A DNA stretch of 14,177 nucleotides from an archaeon. GTDB lineage: Archaea > Asgardarchaeota > Hermodarchaeia > Hermodarchaeales > Hermodarchaeaceae. The notes under the pieces are model-generated. The model did no database searches. It was not told where the DNA came from and saw nothing but the letters and a program-made list of their open reading frames with translations. Numbering within the stretch: position 1 is the stretch's first letter; each line of letters opens with the position of its first letter. Position numbers and translations under genes: made by a program. The stretch is from assembly GCA_016550415.1 (NCBI GenBank), contig JABXGU010000608.1, positions 1-14,177 of the forward strand. The letters are read 5' to 3'. Below, piece by piece: positions 7,403 through 14,175 of this stretch.

Positions 7403-8134
7403 CTATCCACGCTTCTTCCGACCAGTCCGCTTGGGAGCAATAAGACCAACCTTCTGGCCTGGAGGAGCTGTACGCTTGACTGAAGATGGACCACCAGGAT
7501 GTTGATGAGAGCCACCGCCGAAAGGATGACTTACTATATTCATTGCGACTCCGCGTACTTTGGGGTATGTTTTTCCTTTGGCACGTTTGTATTTGGATCT
7601 ATTTCCTGCTTTGATGAATGGTTTCTCTGGTCGTCCGCTGCCGGATACGACGCCTATTGTAGCGCGAGCTGTTGAATTGAATGAACGCGTTTTTCCGGAT
7701 GGGAGACGGATTGAGGTTACTCCTTGTGTGTTAGTGATGATGGTAGCATATGTTCCACCGGATCGTACGAATTTACCACCATCTCCAGGTAGTCCTTCGA
7801 TGTTGAATACCGGTGTTCCTGCGGGGATTTTTTCCAACGGTAGGATGTTCCCTGCGTGTATTCCTGCACGTGGACCTATCCGGATTTCTTGACCTATTGC
7901 AGTTCCTTCAGGTACAAGGGCTAAGAAAGATTCACCGCCTTCTAGGTGTAGTTGGGCAATTGGACAGCCTCTCCCAGGGTCATGAAGTAGTTCTTTCACT
8001 TTTGCTATCATATATCCACGTTTTGCCATTATAGCTTGTGGAGGATACTTTACAGCACCCCGTCTGCGATAGGTGTGTGCTCTGAAGACAGATGTGCCAC
8101 GACCGCGGCGTTGGACCAGTATTCGTTTACCCAT
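7403..8134 (-). CDS. rpl2: Large-subunit ribosomal protein uL2
   Basis: Core rRNA-binding protein uL2 (L2/L8e), needed for subunit association and assembly of the peptidyl-transferase centre. Its 243 residues match archaeal L2. The basic N terminus (MGKRILVQRRGRG), the SH3-like/OB-like core and the C-terminal Gly/His-rich loop are all present. In that loop the usual NPVDHPHGGG motif reads NIVSHPFGGG (199-208), with Asp replaced by Ser and the second His by Phe; SHQHPGG follows. This is worth checking because the loop points towards the catalytic centre. The ATG is preceded by AAAGGAGG about 8 nt upstream. It follows uL23 by 15 nt in the same operon. In most archaea uS19 and uL22 follow next, but here the cluster ends. 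Confidence 0.97.
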   Translation of the reverse strand: MGKRILVQRRGRGTSVFRAHTYRRRGAVKYPPQAIMAKRGYMIAKVKELLHDPGRGCPIAQLHLEGGESFLALVPEGTAIGQEIRIGPRAGIHAGNILPLEKIPAGTPVFNIEGLPGDGGKFVRSGGTYATIITNTQGVTSIRLPSGKTRSFNSTARATIGVVSGSGRPEKPFIKAGNRSKYKRAKGKTYPKVRGVAMNIVSHPFGGGSHQHPGGPSSVKRTAPPGQKVGLIAPKRTGRKKRG

Positions 8135-8149
8135 TTTATTTTCCTCCTT

Positions 8150-8410
8150 TTAGAAGAGTCCAAGTTTCACTGCTATGTCGGCTGCATTATATTCAGGGGC
8201 GAGCTTGACTAGAGCTTTCTTTTGACCTTGAGGTGTTATCAATGTGTTAACCTTAACCACTTTAACCTCGTATAGCATTTCTACAGCTTGACGAATTTGA
8301 CCCTTTGTTGAATTTCTTCTGACAATGAAAATTAAGCGATTCTCGCGCTCCACTATTTCAGATGCGCGTTCGGTAATCATCATTCGGACAATAATATCGT
8401 AAGGATCCAT
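8150..8410 (-). CDS. rpl23: Large-subunit ribosomal protein uL23
   Basis: Binds domain III of 23S rRNA at the exit tunnel and provides a docking site for SRP and translocon factors. Its 86 residues fit the archaeal family, which lacks long extensions. Typical features are the N-terminal helix with MITERASEIVERENRLIF (the archaeal TEKA-like block), VRRNSTKGQIRQAVEMLYEVKV, and VNTLITPQGQKKALVKL near the middle, ending with a short Ala/Asp-rich helix. Its ATG overlaps the uL4 stop codon by one base (TAATG), so translation is probably coupled to uL4. Confidence 0.96.
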   Translation of the reverse strand: MDPYDIIVRMMITERASEIVERENRLIFIVRRNSTKGQIRQAVEMLYEVKVVKVNTLITPQGQKKALVKLAPEYNAADIAVKLGLF

Positions 8411-9201
8411 TAATCGCCACTTCCAAAAAGACCGGTTGCCAGTTGTTCAATTGCAGATTTAGTCCAGATGGTCAATCTCCCTGGATGAGTACCAGGGGCC
8501 AAAACTTCTGCATTCAGTTTCTTTGCATAAATCACTTTGGTGCCCGGTAGATTGCTAGCTGCCCGACGCAAACCATTATCCTCCGTAATTACTATGAGAG
8601 GACCTACAGGCTTTTTGTATTGTCTACCTCGTAGACGTGCAGCACCAGTTCGAGTTTTTCGTCCAGTCTTTGCCCGGACAACATCACTCCAAACTCCAAG
8701 GCTCTCAAATGCATCTTTGATTTCTGCAACTGTTTTTAACTCTTGTAAATTGTCAACAACAACGAGGGGAAGATCGTCAATCTCAAATTTATGGCCACGG
8801 CTAGCTACAATTTCTTTGTTGGCTGTCGCAGCAATTGCAGACCGTATAGCTAAACGACGCTCTTTCTTATTTATCCGTTCAACGAGTGTCTTTGCTGCTT
8901 CGGGTGGATGAGTTTGTCGTCCACTAACAGTGCCCGGTGCAAAGGCAGCATGTTGCGCTGTCCGAAATCCTGCGCCTTTTCTTCTAGGTACTCGAGAACG
9001 GCCAAAGCCGACACCCCAAGAGGCTGCGCTTGTCCGTTTTCCAGCCATTGGGTCTACACCGTGTCTCTGATAACGTGATGACTGCTGAGCTAATACTGCC
9101 CTTTTAATTACATCCCGTCGAAGGGGGGTCTCAAAGACTGGAGGCAAGTCTATTGACTCTTTTTTACTTCCCTTCAAACTCAGAACTTTTACAGCTTTCA
9201 T
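8410..9201 (-). CDS. rpl4: Large-subunit ribosomal protein uL4
   Basis: Lines the exit tunnel with a long loop and binds 23S rRNA domain I. Its 263 residues are typical for archaea (about 250-270). The extended basic internal loop spans about residues 45-105 and includes KRTSAASWGVGFGRSRVPR and the Gly-rich TVSGRQTHPPE. The globular Rossmann-like part follows, with IDDLPLVVVDNLQELKT and, later, the NLPGTKVIYAKKLNAE segment. In bacteria uL4 also represses its own operon; whether that occurs here is unknown. The ATG has GGAGG 7 nt upstream, and the gene begins 26 nt after uL3. Confidence 0.97.
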   Translation of the reverse strand: MKAVKVLSLKGSKKESIDLPPVFETPLRRDVIKRAVLAQQSSRYQRHGVDPMAGKRTSAASWGVGFGRSRVPRRKGAGFRTAQHAAFAPGTVSGRQTHPPEAAKTLVERINKKERRLAIRSAIAATANKEIVASRGHKFEIDDLPLVVVDNLQELKTVAEIKDAFESLGVWSDVVRAKTGRKTRTGAARLRGRQYKKPVGPLIVITEDNGLRRAASNLPGTKVIYAKKLNAEVLAPGTHPGRLTIWTKSAIEQLATGLFGSGD

Positions 9202-9227
9202 ATTGAATCCTCCATGCCTTATGACTA

Positions 9228-10229
9228 CTACTTCTTAGGTGTGGTACTAATGTATACGATTTCAGGTGCTTTTTCAGGAACAGATTTTGGTCTATTAGGT
9301 GTGCGCATCCGAATCAGACGCTTTGTGGATCCTGGTATTGAACCATCTACGAGAAGGAAATCAGAGCCTAGTACTCCATAGTGAGGAAAACCTCCCTTTG
9401 GAGTTATGTCGTCGCTCTTTTCCCCTATTCTCAATAAGCGCTTATTACATTCCGTTCGTTGGTGACAACCCATTTGTCCACCACGTGGAACTGTGTACAT
9501 TATTCTTGAAGGATGCCATGGACCGAGTGTCCCTAATGCCCGAGTACGCTTACGGGTTTTGCGTTGAAGTATGGCAGCACCAGACCGTTTAATCACACCC
9601 TGAAAACCCTTACCCTTGGATACGGAGACTACGTCGAGATATTGTCCTTGTTGAAAGATATCACGAACACGAATCTCTTGACCTATGAGTTTCTTTACAT
9701 ATTCAAACTGCGCCTTGATTGTTCCTCCAGCTACTTCGCATTCAATGATGTCAGGCTTTTTCTTACTAACACCTGCTAGCTTTGGCTGGGTAATCAAACG
9801 AACCCGTATGGTCTCTAACCCATCTAAAAGGTCAGTGAATTTTTTTAGAGCAGCCTTAGCATCATACTTCTCAGGCCATTGCATTATCCGCCTGAAATCC
9901 TTTGGTAAGTTTTCGCACCAGCACTCACCCACAACTTGGAGGTTGCCACCATTCCGTTGATATCCTCGAATTGATGCCAAAAGCATTGGTGGAGTATCCA
10001 ATATTGTAACTGGGCGACTAATCTCACGTCCAAACCAAGGACTCGACTGCTTATCATCAATTAGAACCACATGGGTCATTCCAACTTTATACCCTGCAAA
10101 CCCAAGAATATGTGGATCTCCAACGTAGGCTGGCCAATGTCGAATTCGACCAGTGATACGACGTGCACGCGTGCGGGGTCGGTATGCAAGACTACCATGT
10201 CGTGGTGCACTCTGTTTTCTATGACCCAC
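9228..10229 (-). CDS. rpl3: Large-subunit ribosomal protein uL3
   Basis: First gene of the ribosomal cluster; uL3 is an early-assembly protein whose internal loop reaches the peptidyl-transferase centre. Its 333 residues match archaeal/eukaryotic-type L3. Evidence includes the N-terminal HGSLAYRPRTRARR (11-24), GFAGYKVGMTHVV (43-55) and the long-loop segment around 235-265 (LGPWHP... GGQMGCHQRTE), in which the Trp and His-containing tip is conserved. The start is GTG, fixed by an in-frame TAG 6 nt upstream; a weak GGAAG lies about 10 nt before it. The gene that commonly precedes uL3 in archaea, a SPOUT methyltransferase, is absent here and appears at 12791 instead. Confidence 0.97.
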   Translation of the reverse strand: MGHRKQSAPRHGSLAYRPRTRARRITGRIRHWPAYVGDPHILGFAGYKVGMTHVVLIDDKQSSPWFGREISRPVTILDTPPMLLASIRGYQRNGGNLQVVGECWCENLPKDFRRIMQWPEKYDAKAALKKFTDLLDGLETIRVRLITQPKLAGVSKKKPDIIECEVAGGTIKAQFEYVKKLIGQEIRVRDIFQQGQYLDVVSVSKGKGFQGVIKRSGAAILQRKTRKRTRALGTLGPWHPSRIMYTVPRGGQMGCHQRTECNKRLLRIGEKSDDITPKGGFPHYGVLGSDFLLVDGSIPGSTKRLIRMRTPNRPKSVPEKAPEIVYISTTPKK

Positions 10230-10349
10230 GGTCTACACTTCCAAGTGTTGATTAAAATGTCTAGGAGCAAAGTCTGTATTACTTTCTAATACTCTTGCTA
10301 CCAACGACTAACGGGCTCGGAAGCGGTCTGTATCCTTTAAGTCTTTCTA

Positions 10350-10361
10350 CAAAATAAAAAG
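10350..10361 (-). promoter_or_regulatory. Possible TATA box of the ribosomal operon
   Basis: On the minus strand CTTTTTATTTT resembles an archaeal TATA element. It would place the transcript start near 10325 and give a leader of about 95 nt before uL3. Other AT-rich stretches in the spacer could serve equally well, so this is weak. Confidence 0.25.
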
Positions 10362-10572
10362 AGGATAACTGTACCAAGCTTCTGATTTACCTGAATAAGC
10401 AAGTGCATCATAAAACCTTGCGCCCTAACCAAATAGAAAATGATTCAATGACTCAATATGAATCAAGAAGAGAGAAAAAATTATGTTCTTCATTTAACAA
10501 AATCAAATGCTACTAAAGAAGGATAGAAATTATAAAAAACAATTATGATATAGCCAACTTCACACCATTACT

Positions 10573-10580
10573 TTTATAAA
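10573..10580 (+). promoter_or_regulatory. TATA box of tRNA-Ser
   Basis: TTTATAAA lies 49 nt before the mature tRNA 5' end, predicting transcription from about 10600-10605 and a short leader removed by RNase P. It is the best TATA-like match in the spacer and points towards the tRNA. Confidence 0.5.
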
Positions 10581-10621
10581 CACTATCTGCAAACAAATAA
10601 TCCCCTAAAATGAAATAATAG

Positions 10622-10732
10622 GCCGGGTTAGCCTAGCGGTAAGGCGCGGGCCTTGAGTAAAAAAAATTAAAAGTCGTTTCCAAGTAAGCCCGTGGCTCTT
10701 GAGCCTCAAGGGTTCGAATCCCTTACCCGGCG
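10622..10732 (+). tRNA. trnS: tRNA-Ser(UGA) with a 29-nt intron
   Basis: Class II cloverleaf. The acceptor stem GCCGGGT (10622-10628) pairs perfectly with ACCCGGC (10725-10731), and the discriminator is G at 10732. The D arm is GCCT/AGGC (10631-10645), and the anticodon stem is CGGGC (10647-10651) with GCCCG (10688-10692). The loop after splicing is CT-TGA-GA, giving anticodon UGA, which reads UCA. A long variable arm (GGCTC/GAGCC, 10694-10705) and the T arm AAGGG/CCCTT around TTCGAAT complete it. The long variable arm plus G73 fits serine rather than leucine. CCA is encoded directly after the discriminator (10733-10735). The gene lies just upstream of archease and rtcB, whose products complete tRNA splicing. 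Confidence 0.95.
10658..10686 (+). other. tRNA-Ser intron with bulge-helix-bulge motif
   Basis: Canonical position between tRNA nucleotides 37 and 38. The exon CTTG (10652-10655) pairs with CAAG in the intron (10681-10684), giving the 4-bp central helix. It is flanked by 3-nt bulges AGT (10656-10658) and TAA (10685-10687), each cut between its second and third nucleotides. The outer helix is the anticodon stem; the inner one is a short A/T pairing. The intron is A-rich and 29 nt long, with no ORF. Confidence 0.9.
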
Positions 10733-10831
10733 CCAACTTCCTCCTTTGAACAAAGAACTTCTAGGAGAGTCAGCAAGGTTATAATTAGGGAAAGCTATTT
10801 TGAGCATAAATTCGTGTGTTGATGTGATATT

Positions 10832-11254
10832 GTGCGGTATGAGTATTTGGACGACGTAACATCGGATCAGATGTTTAGAGCCTATGGAAGGACACTTGAG
10901 GAAGTACTAGTGCATGCGGCTATGGCAATGTTTGGAGTAATGTACAATTTGGAAGAGGTTAAAGTCGAAGAATTTGTTGAAATAGAAGCTAATGGTACTT
11001 CTGAGGAGCAGTTGCTCTACAATTGGTTGTCCAATCTTTTAGCTGAATTTGATGTGGAAGGCGTATTTTTTGCAGATTTCTCTGTTGACTCCATAAATCG
11101 TGTAGAGAAAGATAAATTACATGTCATAGGAACTGCAAGTGGTAGTCGTATTTTGCCACAATTAAGTACACATATCAAAGGTGTGACATTGCATCGATTT
11201 AGCTTAGAGAAATGTGATGATCAATTCATAGCAACTGTCGTTGTTGACATCTGA
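10832..11254 (+). CDS. Archease (RtcB activator)
   Basis: Archease speeds RtcB guanylylation and lets it turn over many times during tRNA ligation. The 140-residue protein fits the family: N-terminal YEYLD, AYGRTLEEVLVHAAMAMFGVM, the FVEIEANGTSEEQLLYNWLSNLL block, then the conserved IKGVTLHRFSLEK and a C-terminal VVVDI. The usual DHTAD metal-site motif near residues 7-11 is altered, reading DDVTSD, so the His and Ala are replaced while Thr and the final Asp can be aligned. This may mean an altered metal site. GTG 10832 is the only possible start, because an in-frame TGA lies 12 nt upstream. TTATAATT near 10780 could be its promoter. It is followed by rtcB 70 nt later, a pairing common in archaea. 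Confidence 0.88.
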   Translation: MRYEYLDDVTSDQMFRAYGRTLEEVLVHAAMAMFGVMYNLEEVKVEEFVEIEANGTSEEQLLYNWLSNLLAEFDVEGVFFADFSVDSINRVEKDKLHVIGTASGSRILPQLSTHIKGVTLHRFSLEKCDDQFIATVVVDI

Positions 11255-11284
11255 CAAAAACTTGGTGTGAATTTAATTTCAGAA

Positions 11285-11294
11285 TTTTTAAAAA
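11285..11294 (+). promoter_or_regulatory. Possible TATA box of rtcB
   Basis: TTTTTAAAAA lies 31-40 nt before the rtcB ATG. If used, transcription would start about 10 nt before the ATG, giving a nearly leaderless mRNA, consistent with the lack of a visible SD before rtcB. Read-through from archease is equally possible. Confidence 0.35.
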
Positions 11295-11324
11295 GTGACT
11301 AAGCGATAATTAAAGTGATAAAAA

Positions 11325-12773
11325 ATGAAGGAAAAATTGAAGCAATTAGATGAATTTCATTGGTGGCTTGATAAGACAGCACGTCCAAAAATGAATGTTG
11401 GAGCCAAAATAATTGGTTCTCGCAAAATCATAAACGCTATTGAAGATGCTGCAGTTGAACAGCTGACCAATGTTGCTTGCCTCCCAGGCGCAGTGGAACC
11501 AGTATTAGCGATGCCAGATGCCCATTGGGGCTATGGTCTACCCATGGGTGCAGTCGGTGCATTTGATGCTGAAGAAGGAATCATTTCTGCAGGCTGCACA
11601 GGTTTTGATATTAATTGCGGTGTTCGCCTTATTCGCTCCGAATTGACATTGGGGGAGGTTAAACCTAAGCTACATCAACTAATGGATGAATTATTCAAAC
11701 GCGTTCCAGCGGGAGTTGGTTCCAGTAGCAAATTACGCCTTTCTAATGAGCAATTATCAGAGGTTCTACAACAAGGAGCAGCATGGGCAGTTGAAAATGG
11801 CTACGGCGTTAAGGCAGATTTAGATCATACTGAAGAGCAAGGAGGTATGGAGGGTGCAGCAACAACCTCACCAAGGATTTCAGATTTAGCATGGAAAAGA
11901 GGTAAACCTCAGTTGGGAACTCTTGGTGCAGGTAACCATTATCTCGAAGTTCAATTAGTTGAGCAGGTTCTAGACGAAAAAGTTGCTAGATGCTTTGGAC
12001 TCAAGAAAGAACAGGTAACCGTTATGTTGCATTGTGGTTCCCGAGGATTTGGGCACCAAGTCGCTACTGATTATCTTCAACGAATGGAGGATGCCGTACG
12101 GAAGTATAATATATGGTTGCCAGATCGCCAACTAGTTTGTGCCCCTGCTAACTCAACTGAAGGTCAAGATTACTATGCTGCAATGAAAGCTGCAGTAAAC
12201 TATGCCTTCTGCAACAGGCAAGTAATGACACATTGGATACGAGAAAGCTTTGAGGCTGTCTTTGGGCGGGGTTGGGAGAGTCTGGGGTTGCATCTTGTCT
12301 ATGATGTCTGTCATAACATATGTAAATTTGAAATCCATGATGTGAATGGTTCTAAACGTCAGCTCTATGTCCATCGTAAAGGCGCAACGCGTGCCTTTGG
12401 TCCCGGAAATCCCCAAATTCCGAAAGATTACCAGTCGGTGGGTCAGCCAGTTTTAATTGGAGGTTCAATGGGAACCGCTTCCTATGTGTTGGTTGGCACA
12501 GAGCAGGCTATGAAGGAAAGTTTTGGTTCCACTTGTCATGGGGCTGGACGTGCCATGTCCCGTAGTGCAGCCATTCGACGGTTCCATGGAAGGGAAATTC
12601 GACAATCTCTTGAACAGGCTGGGAAAGTCGTACGATCCATTAGTTCTAAGCTTTTGGCAGAAGAGGCACCAAAGGCCTACAAGGATGTGGATATAGTTGT
12701 TGATTCAGTTCATGGTGCAGGCATTTCCAGGAAGGTAACACGCCACATTCCACTTGGCGTGGTAAAGGGTTAA
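11325..12773 (+). CDS. rtcB: tRNA-splicing ligase RtcB
   Basis: GTP- and Mn-dependent RNA ligase that joins 2',3'-cyclic-phosphate ends to 5'-OH ends, the final step of archaeal tRNA splicing. Its 482 residues nearly equal Pyrococcus horikoshii RtcB without its intein. Metal and catalytic residues are all present at near-identical numbering: Asp95 and Cys98 (GFDINCGVR), His205 (GAGNHYLE), His236 (HCGSRGFGHQ), His330 (YDVCHNICKFE) and the guanylylated His405 (CHGAGR). HRKGATRAFGPG (350-361) is also conserved, with Gly where Pro is common. No intein interrupts the motifs. A small oddity is Cys-Thr just before Gly-Phe-Asp (AGCTGFDIN). It follows archease and is followed 17 nt later by the SPOUT gene. 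The likely local substrate is the intron-bearing tRNA-Ser upstream. Confidence 0.98.
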   Translation: MKEKLKQLDEFHWWLDKTARPKMNVGAKIIGSRKIINAIEDAAVEQLTNVACLPGAVEPVLAMPDAHWGYGLPMGAVGAFDAEEGIISAGCTGFDINCGVRLIRSELTLGEVKPKLHQLMDELFKRVPAGVGSSSKLRLSNEQLSEVLQQGAAWAVENGYGVKADLDHTEEQGGMEGAATTSPRISDLAWKRGKPQLGTLGAGNHYLEVQLVEQVLDEKVARCFGLKKEQVTVMLHCGSRGFGHQVATDYLQRMEDAVRKYNIWLPDRQLVCAPANSTEGQDYYAAMKAAVNYAFCNRQVMTHWIRESFEAVFGRGWESLGLHLVYDVCHNICKFEIHDVNGSKRQLYVHRKGATRAFGPGNPQIPKDYQSVGQPVLIGGSMGTASYVLVGTEQAMKESFGSTCHGAGRAMSRSAAIRRFHGREIRQSLEQAGKVVRSISSKLLAEEAPKAYKDVDIVVDSVHGAGISRKVTRHIPLGVVKG

Positions 12774-12790
12774 AAATTTGGGTCAAAGGT

Positions 12791-13678
12791 ATGTCGTCTT
12801 CCACAGACACGCTCCTACATACGCCGGTTACAATAGCCATTCCTGCCTCATTCATTGATTTGCACGAAAATTTAGCAACGCAAACCAGCCAAATTGGTCG
12901 AATAGCACGAGCAGCCAGCATTTTCTGTGTTGATGAAATCCTCATTTACCCAGATCAATCTGCAAAAAAACAGTCACATCAACGTCGAGTTATTACAAGA
13001 GTACTAGAATATCTTGACACACCGCAATATCTCAGAAAACATCTCTTTGGCAAGCTTCCAGAACTTCGCTTTGTCGGGTTACTTCCACCACTTCGCACAC
13101 CCCACCACCCTGTTGAGAAGCATTCTAGATTACTACATGATGGCGAAATTCGAGAAGGTTACATATTTCGTAAATCAAAACTCCTCATGGTTGATGTGGG
13201 AGTTGAACACCCGCTTCCTCTTCTTGAAGTACCTCCTGACCGTGTTCCAAGCAGAGCTACTGTTCGCATTAATCGAACAGCTGATGGTTTGTTGGAAGCT
13301 AGACTTGCTACACCATTACCTGGCACATATTGGGGATATCGAGTTATTGACACGCATCAACCACTCAGTTCCACCCTGAAACATCAATCGAAATACGATT
13401 TGATAATAGCAACTTCTCGCCGAGCCACAGCAATCAGTAAGGTGTGGAACGCCCTACAGACTTGCTGGCAACAAGCAAGCAGAATCCTTGTACTTTTTGG
13501 CAGCCACGAAGAAGGACTAGCTGAGATTTTGCAACGTGAAGGTGATAAGCTATCATCTCTGGTTGACTTTACAGTTAACACTGCACCGGGTCAGGGAGTA
13601 GCTACCATTAGAACAGAAGAAGCAATTTTCCTGAGTTTAGCTGTCTTCCGTCTTCTTGAAACCGATATAAAATTTTGA
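12791..13678 (+). CDS. SPOUT-family RNA methyltransferase (DUF171/C9orf114-like)
   Basis: Predicted SAM-dependent RNA methyltransferase of the PF02598 group, related to MTH1 of Methanothermobacter and human SPOUT1. The target is not established; rRNA is the common guess. The 295-residue chain shows an N-terminal alpha/beta half (VTIAIPAS, 13-20), the signature LRTPHHP (101-107), an inserted OB-like beta region (about 115-190), and the C-terminal knot: LVLFGSHEEGL (233-243) and NTAPGQGVATIRTEEA (263-278), the SAM-binding trefoil loops. In many archaea this gene sits immediately before rpl3. Here it follows rtcB by 17 nt and is probably co-transcribed with it. The ATG has AAAGG only about 2 nt upstream, too close for a normal SD. 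The stop lies 41 nt from the convergent membrane protein gene. Confidence 0.88.
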   Translation: MSSSTDTLLHTPVTIAIPASFIDLHENLATQTSQIGRIARAASIFCVDEILIYPDQSAKKQSHQRRVITRVLEYLDTPQYLRKHLFGKLPELRFVGLLPPLRTPHHPVEKHSRLLHDGEIREGYIFRKSKLLMVDVGVEHPLPLLEVPPDRVPSRATVRINRTADGLLEARLATPLPGTYWGYRVIDTHQPLSSTLKHQSKYDLIIATSRRATAISKVWNALQTCWQQASRILVLFGSHEEGLAEILQREGDKLSSLVDFTVNTAPGQGVATIRTEEAIFLSLAVFRLLETDIKF

Positions 13679-13719
13679 ATCCCCACGGACTACACACCAA
13701 TTTTCTGCGCTCAAGATAT

Positions 13720-14175
13720 TTAATGGGGAGTGATGAGGAGTTCATAGTTGCCAGAGCCAGAGAAACATCCCATTTTTGTGACTCGAACTATTATCTTATA
13801 GTAACCTGGTGGCAATTCGGGAACCGTGATGTTCAATTTAGTAGGATTGCCTTCTAATTTTTCTGTCACTATAGAGAGGGATTTGATAAAGGCTTCAACA
13901 AGTGCTCCTTTTGATGAAGTCTGTGATGGAAAGCGTGTTGTTATTGTAAGAGCTAGTTGGTCACCCGGTTCAGCTAATGCTGGTTCAGGACCGAGTACAC
14001 GAACATCGATACGATGTTTCCAGTAAACATAACTGGCAGGTAATAAGAATATTAGAAAGAGTAGGATGAAGAAAAATGCATTTTGTATGATAACAAAAGC
14101 TGCAGCTTCTCTTTCAGCAATATATGGGATTAAGCTGGGAGCTAAAATTATTGCAACAGCTGCATAGAATATCAT
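13720..14175 (-). CDS. Small membrane-anchored protein with beta-rich domain, possibly 5'-truncated
   Basis: I do not recognise the family. The 151 visible residues start with two hydrophobic helices (about 1-20 and 24-52) and a basic KHR turn. An approximately 95-residue beta-rich domain follows, with the pattern VRVLGPEPALAEPGDQLALTI... VPELPPGYYKIIVRV, which resembles Ig-like/CARDB-type adhesion or ligand domains. The first Met is 2 nt from the window edge, so it may be internal and the real start, with more helices, may lie outside. The basic residues after helix 2 would put the domain in the cytoplasm by the positive-inside rule, unusual for such folds, so topology is open. Function is unknown. 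Confidence 0.65.
   Translation of the reverse strand: MIFYAAVAIILAPSLIPYIAEREAAAFVIIQNAFFFILLFLIFLLPASYVYWKHRIDVRVLGPEPALAEPGDQLALTITTRFPSQTSSKGALVEAFIKSLSIVTEKLEGNPTKLNITVPELPPGYYKIIVRVTKMGCFSGSGNYELLITPH

Larger units (their letters stand above)
10230..10621. other. Gene-free spacer between the uL3 operon and tRNA-Ser
   Basis: About 390 nt without a supportable gene. The part next to uL3 (10230-10345) is less AT-rich and probably contains the leader of the ribosomal operon; it carries GTCTGTAT twice, at 10272-10279 and 10326-10333. The rest is AT-rich. A 7-bp inverted repeat, TGATTCA/TGAATCA, lies at 10441-10465. A TATA-like box for the tRNA is at 10573. No SD-led small ORF or recognisable RNA family is visible. 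Confidence 0.6.

Noticed and set aside
8537..8911. 124-codon plus-strand ORF opposite uL4
   Set aside because: Antisense to a conserved ribosomal protein gene, with low-complexity Arg/Ser content expected from reversed basic-protein codons.
10381..10480. C/D box small RNA suggested by scattered CTGA and TGAT motifs
   Set aside because: The boxes are not complete or correctly spaced, and no terminal stem is present.
10621..10735. tRNA-Leu as an alternative identity for the class II tRNA
   Set aside because: The spliced anticodon is UGA and the discriminator is G, both fitting serine; archaeal leucine tRNAs normally have A73 and a different anticodon.
11325..12773. Possible intein in RtcB, as found in some archaea
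   Set aside because: The length is that of an intein-free protein and all motifs are uninterrupted.
13014..13379. 121-codon plus-strand ORF overlapping the SPOUT gene
   Set aside because: Alternative frame of a gene with clear family motifs; no start signal of its own.
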